A stretch of DNA of 56,985 nt from Sphingopyxis sp. (GTDB lineage: Bacteria > Pseudomonadota > Alphaproteobacteria > Sphingomonadales > Sphingomonadaceae). Positions 27,231 through 36,496 of the stretch are shown here, in pieces. Below the pieces are notes generated by a model. That model saw nothing but the letters and a program-made list of their open reading frames with translations. It ran no database searches and was not told where the DNA came from. The stretch lies in NCBI GenBank assembly GCA_016463225.1, contig JAEMRT010000024.1:1-56985 (forward strand). The letters run 5' to 3'. A program made the position numbers and the translations under genes. How positions within the stretch are numbered: position 1 is the first letter of the stretch; each line of letters starts with the position of its first letter.

Positions 27231-27318
27231 GTCGCCCCCGCGAAGGCGGGGGCCGCTGGCAGTCCGGTCAGGCATTGGTATGTAAACCGATTACGGCCCC
27301 CGCCTTCGCGGGGGCGAC
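27231..27318. repeat. 88-bp intergenic inverted repeat (family C)
   Basis: Perfect 24-bp arms (left GTCGCCCCCGCGAAGGCGGG..., right its exact reverse complement ending GGGGGCGAC) around a 40-bp core. It lies between the convergent aroG and M28 peptidase genes and could end transcription from both sides. Different in sequence from the 78-bp family but sharing a GCGAAGGC element in the arms. Confidence 0.85.
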
Positions 27319-27325
27319 GGGATAA

Positions 27326-28831
27326 CTACTTCCCCGGCCACGCCTTCACATCGGCAAACGCCCGGCCCAACGCTACATGCAGATCGGCATCTTCCGCCGC
27401 GCCGCCGAGCGGGATCTTGTCGTTGAAATTGTCGTTCGGGCCGTGATAATCGCTGCTCAAAAAGGCCTCCAACAGCGGCATGTCCGAAAAACTGCCGCCG
27501 ACCATCAGCGACGTCACGCCCTTGGCACCGAGCGCCCAGCCGTCCTGCCGCTGAATAAACGCATCGGCCTCGCCATCCTCGTCGAGCTTGCGGCCAAGCT
27601 TGGTCGCGGCGGCGCGCACCACCGCGTCATAGGCGGGCTTGCCGCGGCCGATCGTGGCGACGGGCGTGCCGCGAGGGGAAATCGCGATGGTGTCCACATT
27701 GAGCGCGACAGTGATGTCGGCGAGCGGCACCACCGGATGGTCGGCGAAATAATGCGCGCCGAGCAGGCCCTTTTCTTCCGCTGTCGTCGCGAGGAAGTAG
27801 ATGTCGCGATCAGGGCGCTGGCCCGACGCCAGCCGCTTGGCGACCTCAATCAGCACCGCGATGCCGCTCGCATTGTCGACCGCGCCGTTGCAGATGCGGT
27901 CGACCTCGCCGTCCTTGCCGCAGATGCCAAGGTGATCCCAATGGCCCAGGAACAGCACCGCTTTGCCGTCGGGCTTGGCGCCGGGGAGCTTCGCGATGAC
28001 ATTGTTGCTGGCGAACGGACGGAGCGCCGATTGGGTGGCAAGATCGGCAGTCACCGGCAGCGCGATGCCCTTGTAGTCGGGTGATTTCGCCGCTTCGCGC
28101 GCTGCTGCGCCGTCCTGCCCTGCCTTTTTGAGCAGCGCGTCGGCGGCCTCGAGCGACAGGAATCCGCTCACCGGCGCCCCGGGCTTAGCGCTCGCGAGCC
28201 GCACCGCCGTGCTACCCGCACTGTCGCGCAGCTGCGCCCACGGCACCGCGTCGGTCGCGATCACCAGCACCGCCGCGGCGCCCGCATCGGCGAGCATCTG
28301 GCGCCGCTCGCGATAGCGCGGCAGCTTGTCGCCGAACGGCGCATTGTCGAATAACATGATCGCCAGCTTGCCGGTGACGTCGGCATTGACCTTCCCCGCG
28401 CCATCGACGCCGTAACCGACAAAGACCGCGGGGACATCGGTCAGCGACATCGATGCGTCGCGCCCCGTCAGAATGATGCCGTCATCCTCGATAGCGAAAT
28501 CGCGGCCATGCACCTTGAACTTGCCGGTACCGCCAACGGCGCGACTCTCGACAAACGGGATCGGCTGCAACCATGGCGTCGTGCTGCCCGGTACCGCTTC
28601 GAGTCCCGCCTTGGCCCATTCGCCGACGATATAGGCGATGGTACGATCCTCACCGTCGGTTCCCGGCGCGCGTCCTTCGAACGCGTCGTCGGCGAGCACT
28701 TTGATGTGGGCGGCGAGTTGGGCCTCCGTAACCGGCGCGTCAGCTTTGGCGGGCGCTGCCGAAGCGGCAGAAGGGAGGCCGGCGATGAGGGCGACGGCCG
28801 CGATGGCAGTGTGGAAACGGATGATCTTCAT
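27326..28831 (-). CDS. Secreted M28 family metallopeptidase
   Basis: 501 aa. Signal peptide 1-25 (LIAGLPSAASA). A PA-like insert (about 120-255) interrupts the peptidase. Co-catalytic zinc ligands are visible: HWDH (His), GAVDNASG (Asp), TAEEKG (Glu-Glu), NVDTI (Asp) and DYHGPND (His). Likely an aminopeptidase in the periplasm. The start at 28831 gives a normal signal peptide; an ATG at 28849 would add six residues. Downstream of a CoA lyase gene, with repeat A2 between. Confidence 0.9.
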   Translation of the reverse strand: MKIIRFHTAIAAVALIAGLPSAASAAPAKADAPVTEAQLAAHIKVLADDAFEGRAPGTDGEDRTIAYIVGEWAKAGLEAVPGSTTPWLQPIPFVESRAVGGTGKFKVHGRDFAIEDDGIILTGRDASMSLTDVPAVFVGYGVDGAGKVNADVTGKLAIMLFDNAPFGDKLPRYRERRQMLADAGAAAVLVIATDAVPWAQLRDSAGSTAVRLASAKPGAPVSGFLSLEAADALLKKAGQDGAAAREAAKSPDYKGIALPVTADLATQSALRPFASNNVIAKLPGAKPDGKAVLFLGHWDHLGICGKDGEVDRICNGAVDNASGIAVLIEVAKRLASGQRPDRDIYFLATTAEEKGLLGAHYFADHPVVPLADITVALNVDTIAISPRGTPVATIGRGKPAYDAVVRAAATKLGRKLDEDGEADAFIQRQDGWALGAKGVTSLMVGGSFSDMPLLEAFLSSDYHGPNDNFNDKIPLGGAAEDADLHVALGRAFADVKAWPGK

Positions 28832-28917
28832 GGGGCCGCCGCATGGCATTTCCGCCCCGGTCAGGCAAGGCGCGTTCGTCGAACGACGAATGGCATCGCA
28901 CACTGCTCTCTTTTCTC

Positions 28918-28995
28918 CGTCATCCCGGCGGAGGCCGGGATCTCAACCTCGCGCCCCAACGTACCGGTGAGATCCCGGCCTTCGCCGGGATGACG
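28918..28995. repeat. 78-bp palindromic repeat, copy A2
   Basis: 27-bp arms with one mismatch (GGCGGAGG in the left arm versus GGCGAAGG) around a 24-bp core (28945-28968) unrelated to the cores of A1 and A3. It lies between the CoA lyase stop and the peptidase start, both on the minus strand. Apart from it the 199-bp gap holds nothing recognisable. Confidence 0.9.
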
Positions 28996-29030
28996 ATGAT
29001 TGAGGGATTGGGATGACGATGATTTAAGTA

Positions 29031-29840
29031 TTAGGTTGCCGCCCGCGCCAGCAGCGCGCGCGCCGCCGCAACGTGCATATCCTCGATCATTCGCCCGTCG
29101 TGGCGTTGCGCCCCGCCCGTCGCTGCGGCGACGAGCGCCTCGGCGGCGGCGATCTCGCGCGCCGACGGGGCAAAGGCGGCGTTGCACGGATCGACCTGCG
29201 AGGGATGGATCAGCGACTTGCCGTCGAAACCGAGCCGCCGGCCCTCGGCCGCCTCGGCGGCGAACCCGGCGGCGTCGTCGATTGCATTGTAAACGCCGTC
29301 GAACCCCCAGACGCCGCCCGCGCGCGCCGCGAGTACGATCGCCTGGATCGCGTGGCTCATTGCGCTGCGATCCATGCCGTCCGGCAGCTTCAATTCATGC
29401 GCCAGATCGTTGAGCCCTGCGATCAACCCAGCCACCGCGGGGTCGGTCGCGATGTCGCGCGCTGCATAGATGGCCGTCGGGGTTTCGATCATCGCCAGCA
29501 CCGGCAGGCCCAGCCCGCGCACCGGACCCAGATCGGCAGGCGCATCCACCTTGGGCAGCACCACCGCATCAAGCGTCAGGTCGGCCAGCGCGTCGATGTC
29601 CGCCGCCTGCTCCGCCGTTCCGGTCGCATTGATCCGCACCGCGACGCGCTTGCCGGGAAAGCCCGCCGTCACCGCGGCGCGCATCGCGGCGCGCGCTTCG
29701 TCCTTACGATCCGCGGGCACCGCATCCTCCAGATCGATGATCAGCATGTCAGCGGCAAGGCCCGACGCCTTTTCGAGCGCGCGGGCATTGGAACCGGGAA
29801 CATAGAGCAGCGAGCGCGGAGCAGATTCACGGTGAGTCAT
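29031..29840 (-). CDS. HpcH/HpaI aldolase/citrate lyase family protein (CoA ester lyase)
   Basis: 269 aa TIM-barrel of the CitE-like family: RSLLYVPGSNARALEKA, IIDLEDAVPADRKDEAR, VRINA, VVLPKVD, LAMIETPTAIY (Mg-binding Glu), GLNDLAHEL, and GKSLIHPSQV. Members cleave malyl-CoA, citramalyl-CoA or similar esters; the substrate cannot be told from sequence alone. Start 29840 chosen at the family N-terminus. Confidence 0.9.
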   Translation of the reverse strand: MTHRESAPRSLLYVPGSNARALEKASGLAADMLIIDLEDAVPADRKDEARAAMRAAVTAGFPGKRVAVRINATGTAEQAADIDALADLTLDAVVLPKVDAPADLGPVRGLGLPVLAMIETPTAIYAARDIATDPAVAGLIAGLNDLAHELKLPDGMDRSAMSHAIQAIVLAARAGGVWGFDGVYNAIDDAAGFAAEAAEGRRLGFDGKSLIHPSQVDPCNAAFAPSAREIAAAEALVAAATGGAQRHDGRMIEDMHVAAARALLARAAT

Positions 29841-29921
29841 GCGCTTTTGTCTGGCGCAAGGCGGCCATTCTCGCAATAAAGGAGTGAGGCCTCACGGTCA
29901 GGTTCGCAGAGGGGATTTTCG

Positions 29922-30863
29922 ATGGACTATTGGTTTCCGATCGCACTCGTCGTGCTGGCGGCGGTGTTCCTGCTGTGGGCGCTGACCCCGGTTCGTCAGG
30001 GTTTCAGCTACACGATCGAACGCTTCGGCCGCTACACGCACACGGCGCAGCCGGGGCTGAACTTCATCATGCCGATCTTCGATCGCGTCGGCCGCAAGGT
30101 CAATATGATGGAGCAGGTTCTCGACATTCCCGGCCAGGAAATCATCACCAAGGACAATGCGATGGTCGCGGTCGACGGCGTCGTCTTCTTTCAGGTGCTC
30201 GACGCTGCCAAGGCCGCCTATGAAGTCAGTGACCTGTATCTGGCGATCATGAACCTGACGACGACGAACCTGCGCACCGTGATGGGCTCGATGGACCTCG
30301 ACGAAACGCTGTCGAAACGCGATCATATCAACGCGCGGCTGCTGGTCGTGGTCGACGAGGCGACGACGCCGTGGGGGGTCAAGATCACCCGCGTCGAGAT
30401 CAAGGACATTCGTCCGCCCGCCGACATTTCGAACGCCATGGCGCGGCAGATGAAGGCCGAGCGCGAAAAGCGCGCCAACATTCTGGAAGCCGAGGGCATG
30501 CGCGCCTCCGAAATTCTGCGCGCCGAGGGTGAGAAGCAGGGCCAGATCCTGCAGGCCGAAGGGCGTCGCGAAGCCGCCTTCCGTGACGCCGAAGCCCGCG
30601 AACGCGAAGCCGAGGCCGAAGCCAAAGCGACGCAGATGGTGTCCGACGCGATCGCCGGCGGCAATGCGCAGGCGATCAATTATTTCATCGCGCAGAAATA
30701 TGTCGAGGCGGTGAGCCAGTTCGCGACCAGCCCGAACAGCAAGACGATATTGTTCCCGGTCGAGGCGACGCAGCTAATTGGTACACTCGGCGGCATCGGC
30801 GAACTCGCCCGCGATGCCTTCGAACGCGGCCCGACGCCGCCGACCCCGCCGGGAGTGCGCTGA
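29922..30863 (+). CDS. qmcA: SPFH/Band 7 (QmcA/stomatin-like) protein
   Basis: 313 aa. One N-terminal membrane helix (5-22), an SPFH domain (about 25-180; [36 protein letters not shown]), then a long Glu/Ala/Lys coiled coil (about 185-260). It forms membrane microdomain scaffolds and may modulate FtsH. Followed after 1 bp by an NfeD-like gene, the standard partner. Strong GAGGGG Shine-Dalgarno. A perfect 12-bp palindrome GTGAGGCCTCAC (29884-29895) lies upstream. Confidence 0.94.
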   Translation: MDYWFPIALVVLAAVFLLWALTPVRQGFSYTIERFGRYTHTAQPGLNFIMPIFDRVGRKVNMMEQVLDIPGQEIITKDNAMVAVDGVVFFQVLDAAKAAYEVSDLYLAIMNLTTTNLRTVMGSMDLDETLSKRDHINARLLVVVDEATTPWGVKITRVEIKDIRPPADISNAMARQMKAEREKRANILEAEGMRASEILRAEGEKQGQILQAEGRREAAFRDAEAREREAEAEAKATQMVSDAIAGGNAQAINYFIAQKYVEAVSQFATSPNSKTILFPVEATQLIGTLGGIGELARDAFERGPTPPTPPGVR

Positions 30864-30864
30864 G

Positions 30865-31311
30865 ATGCCCGATTGGCTGTCGAACATGGAGCCGCATTGG
30901 GCGTGGCTGACCGTCGGCGTGCTGCTGTGCGCCGCCGAAATCGTCGCGCCGGGGTTCTTCCTCGTTTGGCTGGGCGTCGCGGCGATCGCGACCGGCGTCC
31001 TCGCCTTTCTGCTCCCGATCGGCGTCCCGATGCAGCTTGGCGTCTTTGCCGTGCTCGCCTTCATCGCGCTCTACAGCGCGCGCCGCTGGCTCAAGAATAA
31101 TCCGATCGTATCGAGCGATCCGCTGCTCAATCAGCGCGGCGGGCGGTTGATCGGCGAAGTGCTGACCTTGGTGACCGCGATCGAGAATGGCCGCGGGCGG
31201 GCCAAGGTCGGCGACGGCGAATGGCCGGTCCGCGGGCCGGATGCTGCCGAGGGGACCAAGGTGCGCGTCGTCAGCGCCGATGGCGGGGTGCTGGTCGTCG
31301 AAGCGGCTTAA
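30865..31311 (+). CDS. NfeD family membrane protein
   Basis: 148 aa. Two or three hydrophobic helices (about 12-30, 32-50, 52-70) and a C-terminal OB-fold (about 90-147: GRGRAKVGDGEWPVRGP, then GTKVRVVSADGGVLVVE). The short NfeD form anchors the SPFH partner. The ATG lies 1 bp after the SPFH stop. Confidence 0.92.
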   Translation: MPDWLSNMEPHWAWLTVGVLLCAAEIVAPGFFLVWLGVAAIATGVLAFLLPIGVPMQLGVFAVLAFIALYSARRWLKNNPIVSSDPLLNQRGGRLIGEVLTLVTAIENGRGRAKVGDGEWPVRGPDAAEGTKVRVVSADGGVLVVEAA

Positions 31312-31325
31312 GCTTCATTTTTCTT

Positions 31326-31403
31326 CGTCATCCCGGCGAAGGCCGGGATCTCGACTTCGAGACCTTATTCGAGGGTGAGATCCCGGCCTTCGCCGGGATG
31401 ACG
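31326..31403. repeat. 78-bp palindromic repeat, copy A3
   Basis: Perfect 27-bp arms and a 24-bp core (31353-31376). It fills nearly all of the gap between the convergent NfeD (stop 31311) and GNAT (stop 31414) genes, where it may serve as a bidirectional terminator. Confidence 0.92.
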
Positions 31404-31413
31404 ATAGTTTGGG

Positions 31414-31944
31414 TTAGCCGCCCTTTGGCCGCGCATAAATCGCCACGACATGCCCCAGCGCATCGCTCTCGCCGATCCGCTGAAACCCCAGTTTCGCCGC
31501 CACCCGCTCCGACGCATCATTGCCCGGATCGATGATGCAGCGCACCTCCGCCGCGTCGAGATTGGCGTCGGCCCAGCCAAGCGCGGCGCGCATCGCCTCG
31601 GTCGCATAGCCCGCGCCCCAATGATCGGCATCGAACGCCCAGCCCACCTCGGGCAAGCCTTCGAGTTCGGGGATGCCGCGGCCGAAATAGCTGAGGCCCC
31701 CCATACCGACCAACGCGTCGCTCGCTTTGTCGGCGAACACCCAATAGCCAAACCCCATCACCGGCCACAGTCCGGCCGAGCTCAGGAATTTGCCCCAGCT
31801 GACGTCGGGCGCGCGCGGTTCGCCGCCGATGAAGCGGGTGACGCGGGCGTCGGCCCACATGGCGATATGGGTGTCCTTGTCGGACAGGCGCCCGGGGCGC
31901 AGGCGAAGGCGGTCGGTCTCGATGACGGGGGCGATGCTGAACAT
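31414..31944 (-). CDS. GNAT family N-acetyltransferase (RimJ/RimL-like)
   Basis: 176 aa. TDRLRLRPGRLSD near the start and DADHWGAGYATEAMRAAL (acetyl-CoA pyrophosphate loop, Q/RxxGxG/A type) with NDASERVAAKLGFQRIG mark the Acetyltransf_3 group, which acetylates ribosomal proteins or small molecules; substrate unknown. The ATG at 31944 has no clear Shine-Dalgarno; a TTG at 31980 overlapping the upstream stop is an alternative that adds 12 residues. Confidence 0.88.
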   Translation of the reverse strand: MFSIAPVIETDRLRLRPGRLSDKDTHIAMWADARVTRFIGGEPRAPDVSWGKFLSSAGLWPVMGFGYWVFADKASDALVGMGGLSYFGRGIPELEGLPEVGWAFDADHWGAGYATEAMRAALGWADANLDAAEVRCIIDPGNDASERVAAKLGFQRIGESDALGHVVAIYARPKGG

Positions 31945-31976
31945 GGCCGCGGGTGTGCCGAAGCCCGTCCGGCGGG

Positions 31977-32537
31977 TCAATCGGGGATCAGATAATGATC
32001 AAACAGATCGTGCAGAACGGCCTTGCCATCGACCTGTTGCTTCGCCCGCATCACCGCCAGCGTGTCGACGCGCGTCAACACATCGACGTGCTTCAGCACG
32101 ACATGATAATGCGGCCGATTGGTGAAATCGTGGAAGAGCAAGATGCAATCGGGTTTGCAGTGGATGATTGCCTGCAACAGACAGGCCACGCGAAAGCGCC
32201 CGTCGATCAGTACTGCATCGGGACTGCCCCCCATGCCCCGCCAGATTTGCGTGTGATAACTCGGCCAGTCGCGGATCCGGCTTTCATCGGTCGGATAGCC
32301 CCATTCGCCGACGGGGCCGATGTCGGCGTGGAAAGGCGTGAATTCGACCGCTTCCGCAGCGATGTCGGCCTGTACCTTGGCCAGCCAAGCGGGGTCGCTG
32401 TCGACGCTGACGATCCGCCGCACCTGCCGCGCCGCCACCAGCGTGCTGCCGCCGCAGCCGAATTCGAGCAGGGACGATAAACCCGCCAGCTGCAGTTCGA
32501 GCTGCGTGACTTCCGCCGCGGTCATTTGTGGTTGCAT
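31977..32537 (-). CDS. Methyltransferase-like protein, class I SAM fold
   Basis: 186 aa. LLEFGCGGSTLVAARQ (motif I glycines), VSVDSDPAWLAKV (acidic end of strand 2), then DAVLIDGRFRVACLLQA and ILLFHDFTNRPHYHVV follow a Rossmann methyltransferase order. Similar stand-alone proteins are linked to surface glycan loci, but no substrate can be assigned. Start 32537 has GGAGGGG just upstream. Its stop overlaps the region before the GNAT gene, so the two are probably co-transcribed. Confidence 0.75.
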   Translation of the reverse strand: MQPQMTAAEVTQLELQLAGLSSLLEFGCGGSTLVAARQVRRIVSVDSDPAWLAKVQADIAAEAVEFTPFHADIGPVGEWGYPTDESRIRDWPSYHTQIWRGMGGSPDAVLIDGRFRVACLLQAIIHCKPDCILLFHDFTNRPHYHVVLKHVDVLTRVDTLAVMRAKQQVDGKAVLHDLFDHYLIPD

Positions 32538-32627
32538 GGTCCCCTCCACCCCCAAGGGGATATGGGACGGAGGCCACCGCGTCCAGCCCGGCTTGGCGAA
32601 CAACCGGCAGACTGATAATATCGCGTC

Positions 32628-33023
32628 ATGTTGACGCCCCTCTGGCCGCAGCGCCTGCTCGCCCTTCCCTTTCTGATCCTCGGCGCCTGGTGCCTGGTCG
32701 CGCCGCATATGGTCGAACGGCTCGGGATCAATCCCGACTATCAGCATCTCAGCACGACGAGCGCGCTCCTGATAGGTTGTTTCGGGGCGCAGGCGGTGCT
32801 TGGCGGGCTGTTCATCGCGTTCAGCCGCTGGACCCGCAGCACCTTCGTCATTTACGGCGTGGCGCTGCTGCCCTTTTTCTGGTTCAACTATTATTTCGTG
32901 TTCGTCGTGCCGGTGATGACGCGCTGGATGGCGCTCGATCTCGTCTCGAACCTGTTCATGCTCGGGCTGTGCGTCTGGGGCTACCGCATTGCACCGCGGT
33001 CGCTCGTCGCTGCCGACGACTAA
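32628..33023 (+). CDS. Small four-helix membrane protein of unknown function
   Basis: 131 aa with hydrophobic segments near 8-27, 44-65, 70-92 and 97-120. No family recognised. Divergent from the methyltransferase-like gene, and convergent (3-bp gap) with the PF10118 gene. Confidence 0.72.
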   Translation: MLTPLWPQRLLALPFLILGAWCLVAPHMVERLGINPDYQHLSTTSALLIGCFGAQAVLGGLFIAFSRWTRSTFVIYGVALLPFFWFNYYFVFVVPVMTRWMALDLVSNLFMLGLCVWGYRIAPRSLVAADD

Positions 33024-33026
33024 TCC

Positions 33027-33926
33027 TCAGGCCGCGGCGGCGACTATATCCGGTCCCGACGCCTGCGCCGGCATGACCGCATCGGCATAGTCGCTTTCAT
33101 ACTTCTGGATCAGCGCGCGGTCGTCGTGGTTCCACGGGTGAAACCCGGGCAGGAAATAGCTGAGCCACGGCAGGAAGCTCTTGCGCAGAACCCCCGGCGA
33201 ACCGAGCAGATACCACCAGATGCGCGCGGTGACGCGCCAGCCGGTCAGGCCATCCTGCTTGAGCAGATTCTTCATGCCCTTGATGCGCTTCGGCCAGAAG
33301 CGGCTGGTGACGAGCAGCATCATGATCGACTTGGCGCGCCAGCGCTTGAACCGGCTCCAGTCCTTCGTCGCGTGCAGCCAGGTGTCGTAAGCGACGCCCT
33401 TATGCTCGATCTCTTCGATCGCGTGCCATTTCCACAGGGCCGCCCATTCGGGCTCGGCGCCCGCATACATGCTCTCGTCGCGCAGCATCACCGATGCCAT
33501 CATCGCGGTATAATGTTCGAGCGCGATCGTCGCCATCAGGTTGACGATCTGCGGCCGCTGCTTGATCAGGTCGAGCACCTGATTGACGTCGGCTTCCAGC
33601 TCAGAAAGGTCGTAACCCGCTTCGGCCGCTTTCTTGTTAAAGACGACATGCTCGCGGCTGTGGATCACTTCCTGCTGCGTAAACGCCCTGATTTCGCGCG
33701 CCAGCTTGTCGGGCACGCCGTCGCGATGCGCCTTCACCGCCTCGATGAACATCGCCTCGCCGCGCGGGAAGGTGATCGACAGCGCGGTGTGGAAAGCCGA
33801 CGCGATCGGGTCGCCGTTCAGCCACCAGCGGCCCTGCTTGTCATCACGACCAAAGCGCATGTCGCGCGGGGTGATCGACAGATCGGCGGGGGTCGGGGAG
33901 AGGGAAAGGCTGGACATATGGTTCAT
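33027..33926 (-). CDS. PF10118-type predicted metal-dependent hydrolase (ferritin-like)
   Basis: 299 aa. It carries a helical di-metal pattern: FTQQEVIHSREH, LEHYTAMMAS and WKWHAIEEIEHKGVAYD supply Glu/His ligands in ExxH-like spacing, as in the PF10118 family. The reaction is unknown. Divergent from a TetR-family gene (49-bp gap), the usual arrangement for these proteins. Its promoter (TTGACA-N17-TATTGA) lies under an operator shared with coq4. Start 33926 (alternative 33917); neither has a clear Shine-Dalgarno. Confidence 0.82.
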   Translation of the reverse strand: MNHMSSLSLSPTPADLSITPRDMRFGRDDKQGRWWLNGDPIASAFHTALSITFPRGEAMFIEAVKAHRDGVPDKLAREIRAFTQQEVIHSREHVVFNKKAAEAGYDLSELEADVNQVLDLIKQRPQIVNLMATIALEHYTAMMASVMLRDESMYAGAEPEWAALWKWHAIEEIEHKGVAYDTWLHATKDWSRFKRWRAKSIMMLLVTSRFWPKRIKGMKNLLKQDGLTGWRVTARIWWYLLGSPGVLRKSFLPWLSYFLPGFHPWNHDDRALIQKYESDYADAVMPAQASGPDIVAAAA

Positions 33927-33953
33927 ACCGTCGAAAAGAGGCGATGGGGATGT

Positions 33954-33988
33954 TCAATAGGGTTTACTTACATACATGTCAATAGTGA
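33954..33988 (-). promoter_or_regulatory. Promoter of the PF10118 gene with shared TetR-type operator
   Basis: Minus-strand -35 TTGACA (33982-33977), 17 bp, -10 TATTGA (33959-33954). The overlapping imperfect palindrome TACTTACAT-AC-ATGTCAATA resembles the coq4 operator at 22 of 28 aligned positions, including the exact ATGTCAATAGTG. That right half-site also contains the start codon of the divergent TetR gene (33976), so binding would affect both genes. Confidence 0.75.
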
Positions 33989-34575
33989 AGAAGCGCTTGA
34001 GTCCCGAGGAAAGCCGGTTCGTTGCCCTTCAGGCCGCGCGCGAAATATTGATCGAAACCGGGCCGGCGGCGGTGACTCTGAAGGCCGTGGCGGGTCGCAT
34101 CGATCGCACCCACGCCAACTTGCTCCACCATTTCGGCAGCGCTGCGGGACTGCAAAAGGCGCTCGCCGCCTATCTCGCTGAAACGGTGTGCGCGACGATC
34201 GGCGAAAAAATGGCCGAATCGCCCCCGGGCGAGCGCAATGTGCGCGAGATCGTCGACCTTGCTTTCGATGCGTTTGACAGCGGCGGTGCGGGCGCGCTCG
34301 CAACATGGATGGCCGCCACGGGCAACGAAGATGCGCTCGACCCGATCGTCGCGGCGATCCACAAGCTGATCGACGGCATGGCCCCCGATGCGCATGAAAA
34401 GCGTCTGATGCACGAAGACACACTGGCACTCGTTCTGATGGCACTCGGCGATGCGCAGATGGGCGGGCCGATGGCCGAGGCGCTCGACCTGCCCCGCGAC
34501 ACTGCGCGGGTGCTCGCATGCGAGCTGATCACCGGGCGCATCGCGAACTTCTGGGCGGCGCAACACGCCAAATAG
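33976..34575 (+). CDS. TetR family regulator, probable repressor of the PF10118 gene and coq4
   Basis: 199 aa. N-terminal helix-turn-helix (about 30-60): VTLKAVAGRIDRTHANLLHHFGS, a clear TetR recognition helix. The ligand domain is not diagnostic. The ATG sits inside the operator and no Shine-Dalgarno precedes it, so a leaderless transcript is possible (TTTACT at 33963-33968 is about 7 bp before the ATG); a GTG at 33985 is an alternative start. Ends at a bidirectional terminator. Confidence 0.87.
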   Translation: MSIVKKRLSPEESRFVALQAAREILIETGPAAVTLKAVAGRIDRTHANLLHHFGSAAGLQKALAAYLAETVCATIGEKMAESPPGERNVREIVDLAFDAFDSGGAGALATWMAATGNEDALDPIVAAIHKLIDGMAPDAHEKRLMHEDTLALVLMALGDAQMGGPMAEALDLPRDTARVLACELITGRIANFWAAQHAK

Positions 34576-34608
34576 AAACGGCGGCCCCGAATATCGGGAC
34601 CGCCGTTT
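34576..34608. terminator. Bidirectional terminator hairpin
   Basis: Arms AAACGGCGGCCCCGA (34576-34590) and TCGGGACCGCCGTTT (34594-34608) pair over 15 positions with one mismatch and a 3-nt loop. It starts right after the TetR stop and lies between convergent genes. A smaller repeat CTTCTCC/GGAGAAG (34614-34636) follows. Confidence 0.8.
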
Positions 34609-34639
34609 CCATGCTTCTCCGGGAGGGCGGGAGAAGGTC

Positions 34640-35095
34640 TTAGCTAGCGTTCAGCTGATGCTTGAGCGCCGACATCTGGTCATGGCCTTCGCGGACCGAG
34701 GCAAAGCTGGTCTGGATCAGCTGCTGCACGGCCAGGTCGAGATCGCCATCCTTCAGCGCGCTTTCAAACTTCGCCTTTATATGATCCTCGCCGCGCTCGA
34801 CCTCGGCAACGACCGCCGAATCGTCACGATCACCGGTCAGCGCGTCGCGCAGGCCCAAGAACGCGCGGTGCGCCGATGCCAGCACGGTGCCGTCATCTTC
34901 CGGGTTGCCGCCAAGCTCGCGCACCTTCGCCTGAAAAGCGGCGACGATGGTCTGGCGCTCATTCGCGCGGTTCAAAAAGGTTTCGCGAAACTGCGCCGCG
35001 TTGGCTTCTTCGGCGGCCTTGCGATAGCCATCGACGCTGTCGAGCGTGGTGGCGATCAGCGAATTGAGCGTGCTGACATTCTTGTTGTCAAACAT
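34640..35095 (-). CDS. PA2169 family four-helix-bundle protein (DUF2383)
   Basis: 151 aa, fully helical. N-terminal NVSTLNSLIATTLDSVDGYRKAAE and RETFLNRANERQTIVAAF, then ELGGNPEDDGTVLASAHRAFLGLRD, match the PA2169/DUF2383 ferritin-like group. Members are typically stress-induced; function unclear. Start 35095 has AAAGGA upstream. A degenerate EcfG-like promoter lies about 55 bp before it. Confidence 0.88.
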   Translation of the reverse strand: MFDNKNVSTLNSLIATTLDSVDGYRKAAEEANAAQFRETFLNRANERQTIVAAFQAKVRELGGNPEDDGTVLASAHRAFLGLRDALTGDRDDSAVVAEVERGEDHIKAKFESALKDGDLDLAVQQLIQTSFASVREGHDQMSALKHQLNAS

Positions 35096-35151
35096 TTGAA
35101 ATCCTTTCGGGAAAATTCTGGGGCAAGCATCATGCGATGCCTCACCCACCC

Positions 35152-35176
35152 AACGAGCGCCGACCCGCAAAGTTGC
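35152..35176 (-). promoter_or_regulatory. Candidate degenerate EcfG promoter for the PA2169-family gene
   Basis: Minus strand GCAAC (35176-35172), 16 bp, CGTT (35155-35152). The -10 is perfect and the spacing correct, but the -35 has one mismatch to GGAAC. It would give a leader of about 50 nt. Confidence 0.4.
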
Positions 35177-36444
<1,268 letters not shown>

Positions 36445-36496
36445 GAACGAAAGGGGCTGCCGGAACCTTCTGCTTGGGAACAATAAGGAATTCCGG

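Noticed and set aside
13046..31403. Repeated palindromes as a CRISPR array
   Set aside because: Copies are single, kilobases apart and in different gene gaps; there are no regularly spaced repeats and no cas genes.
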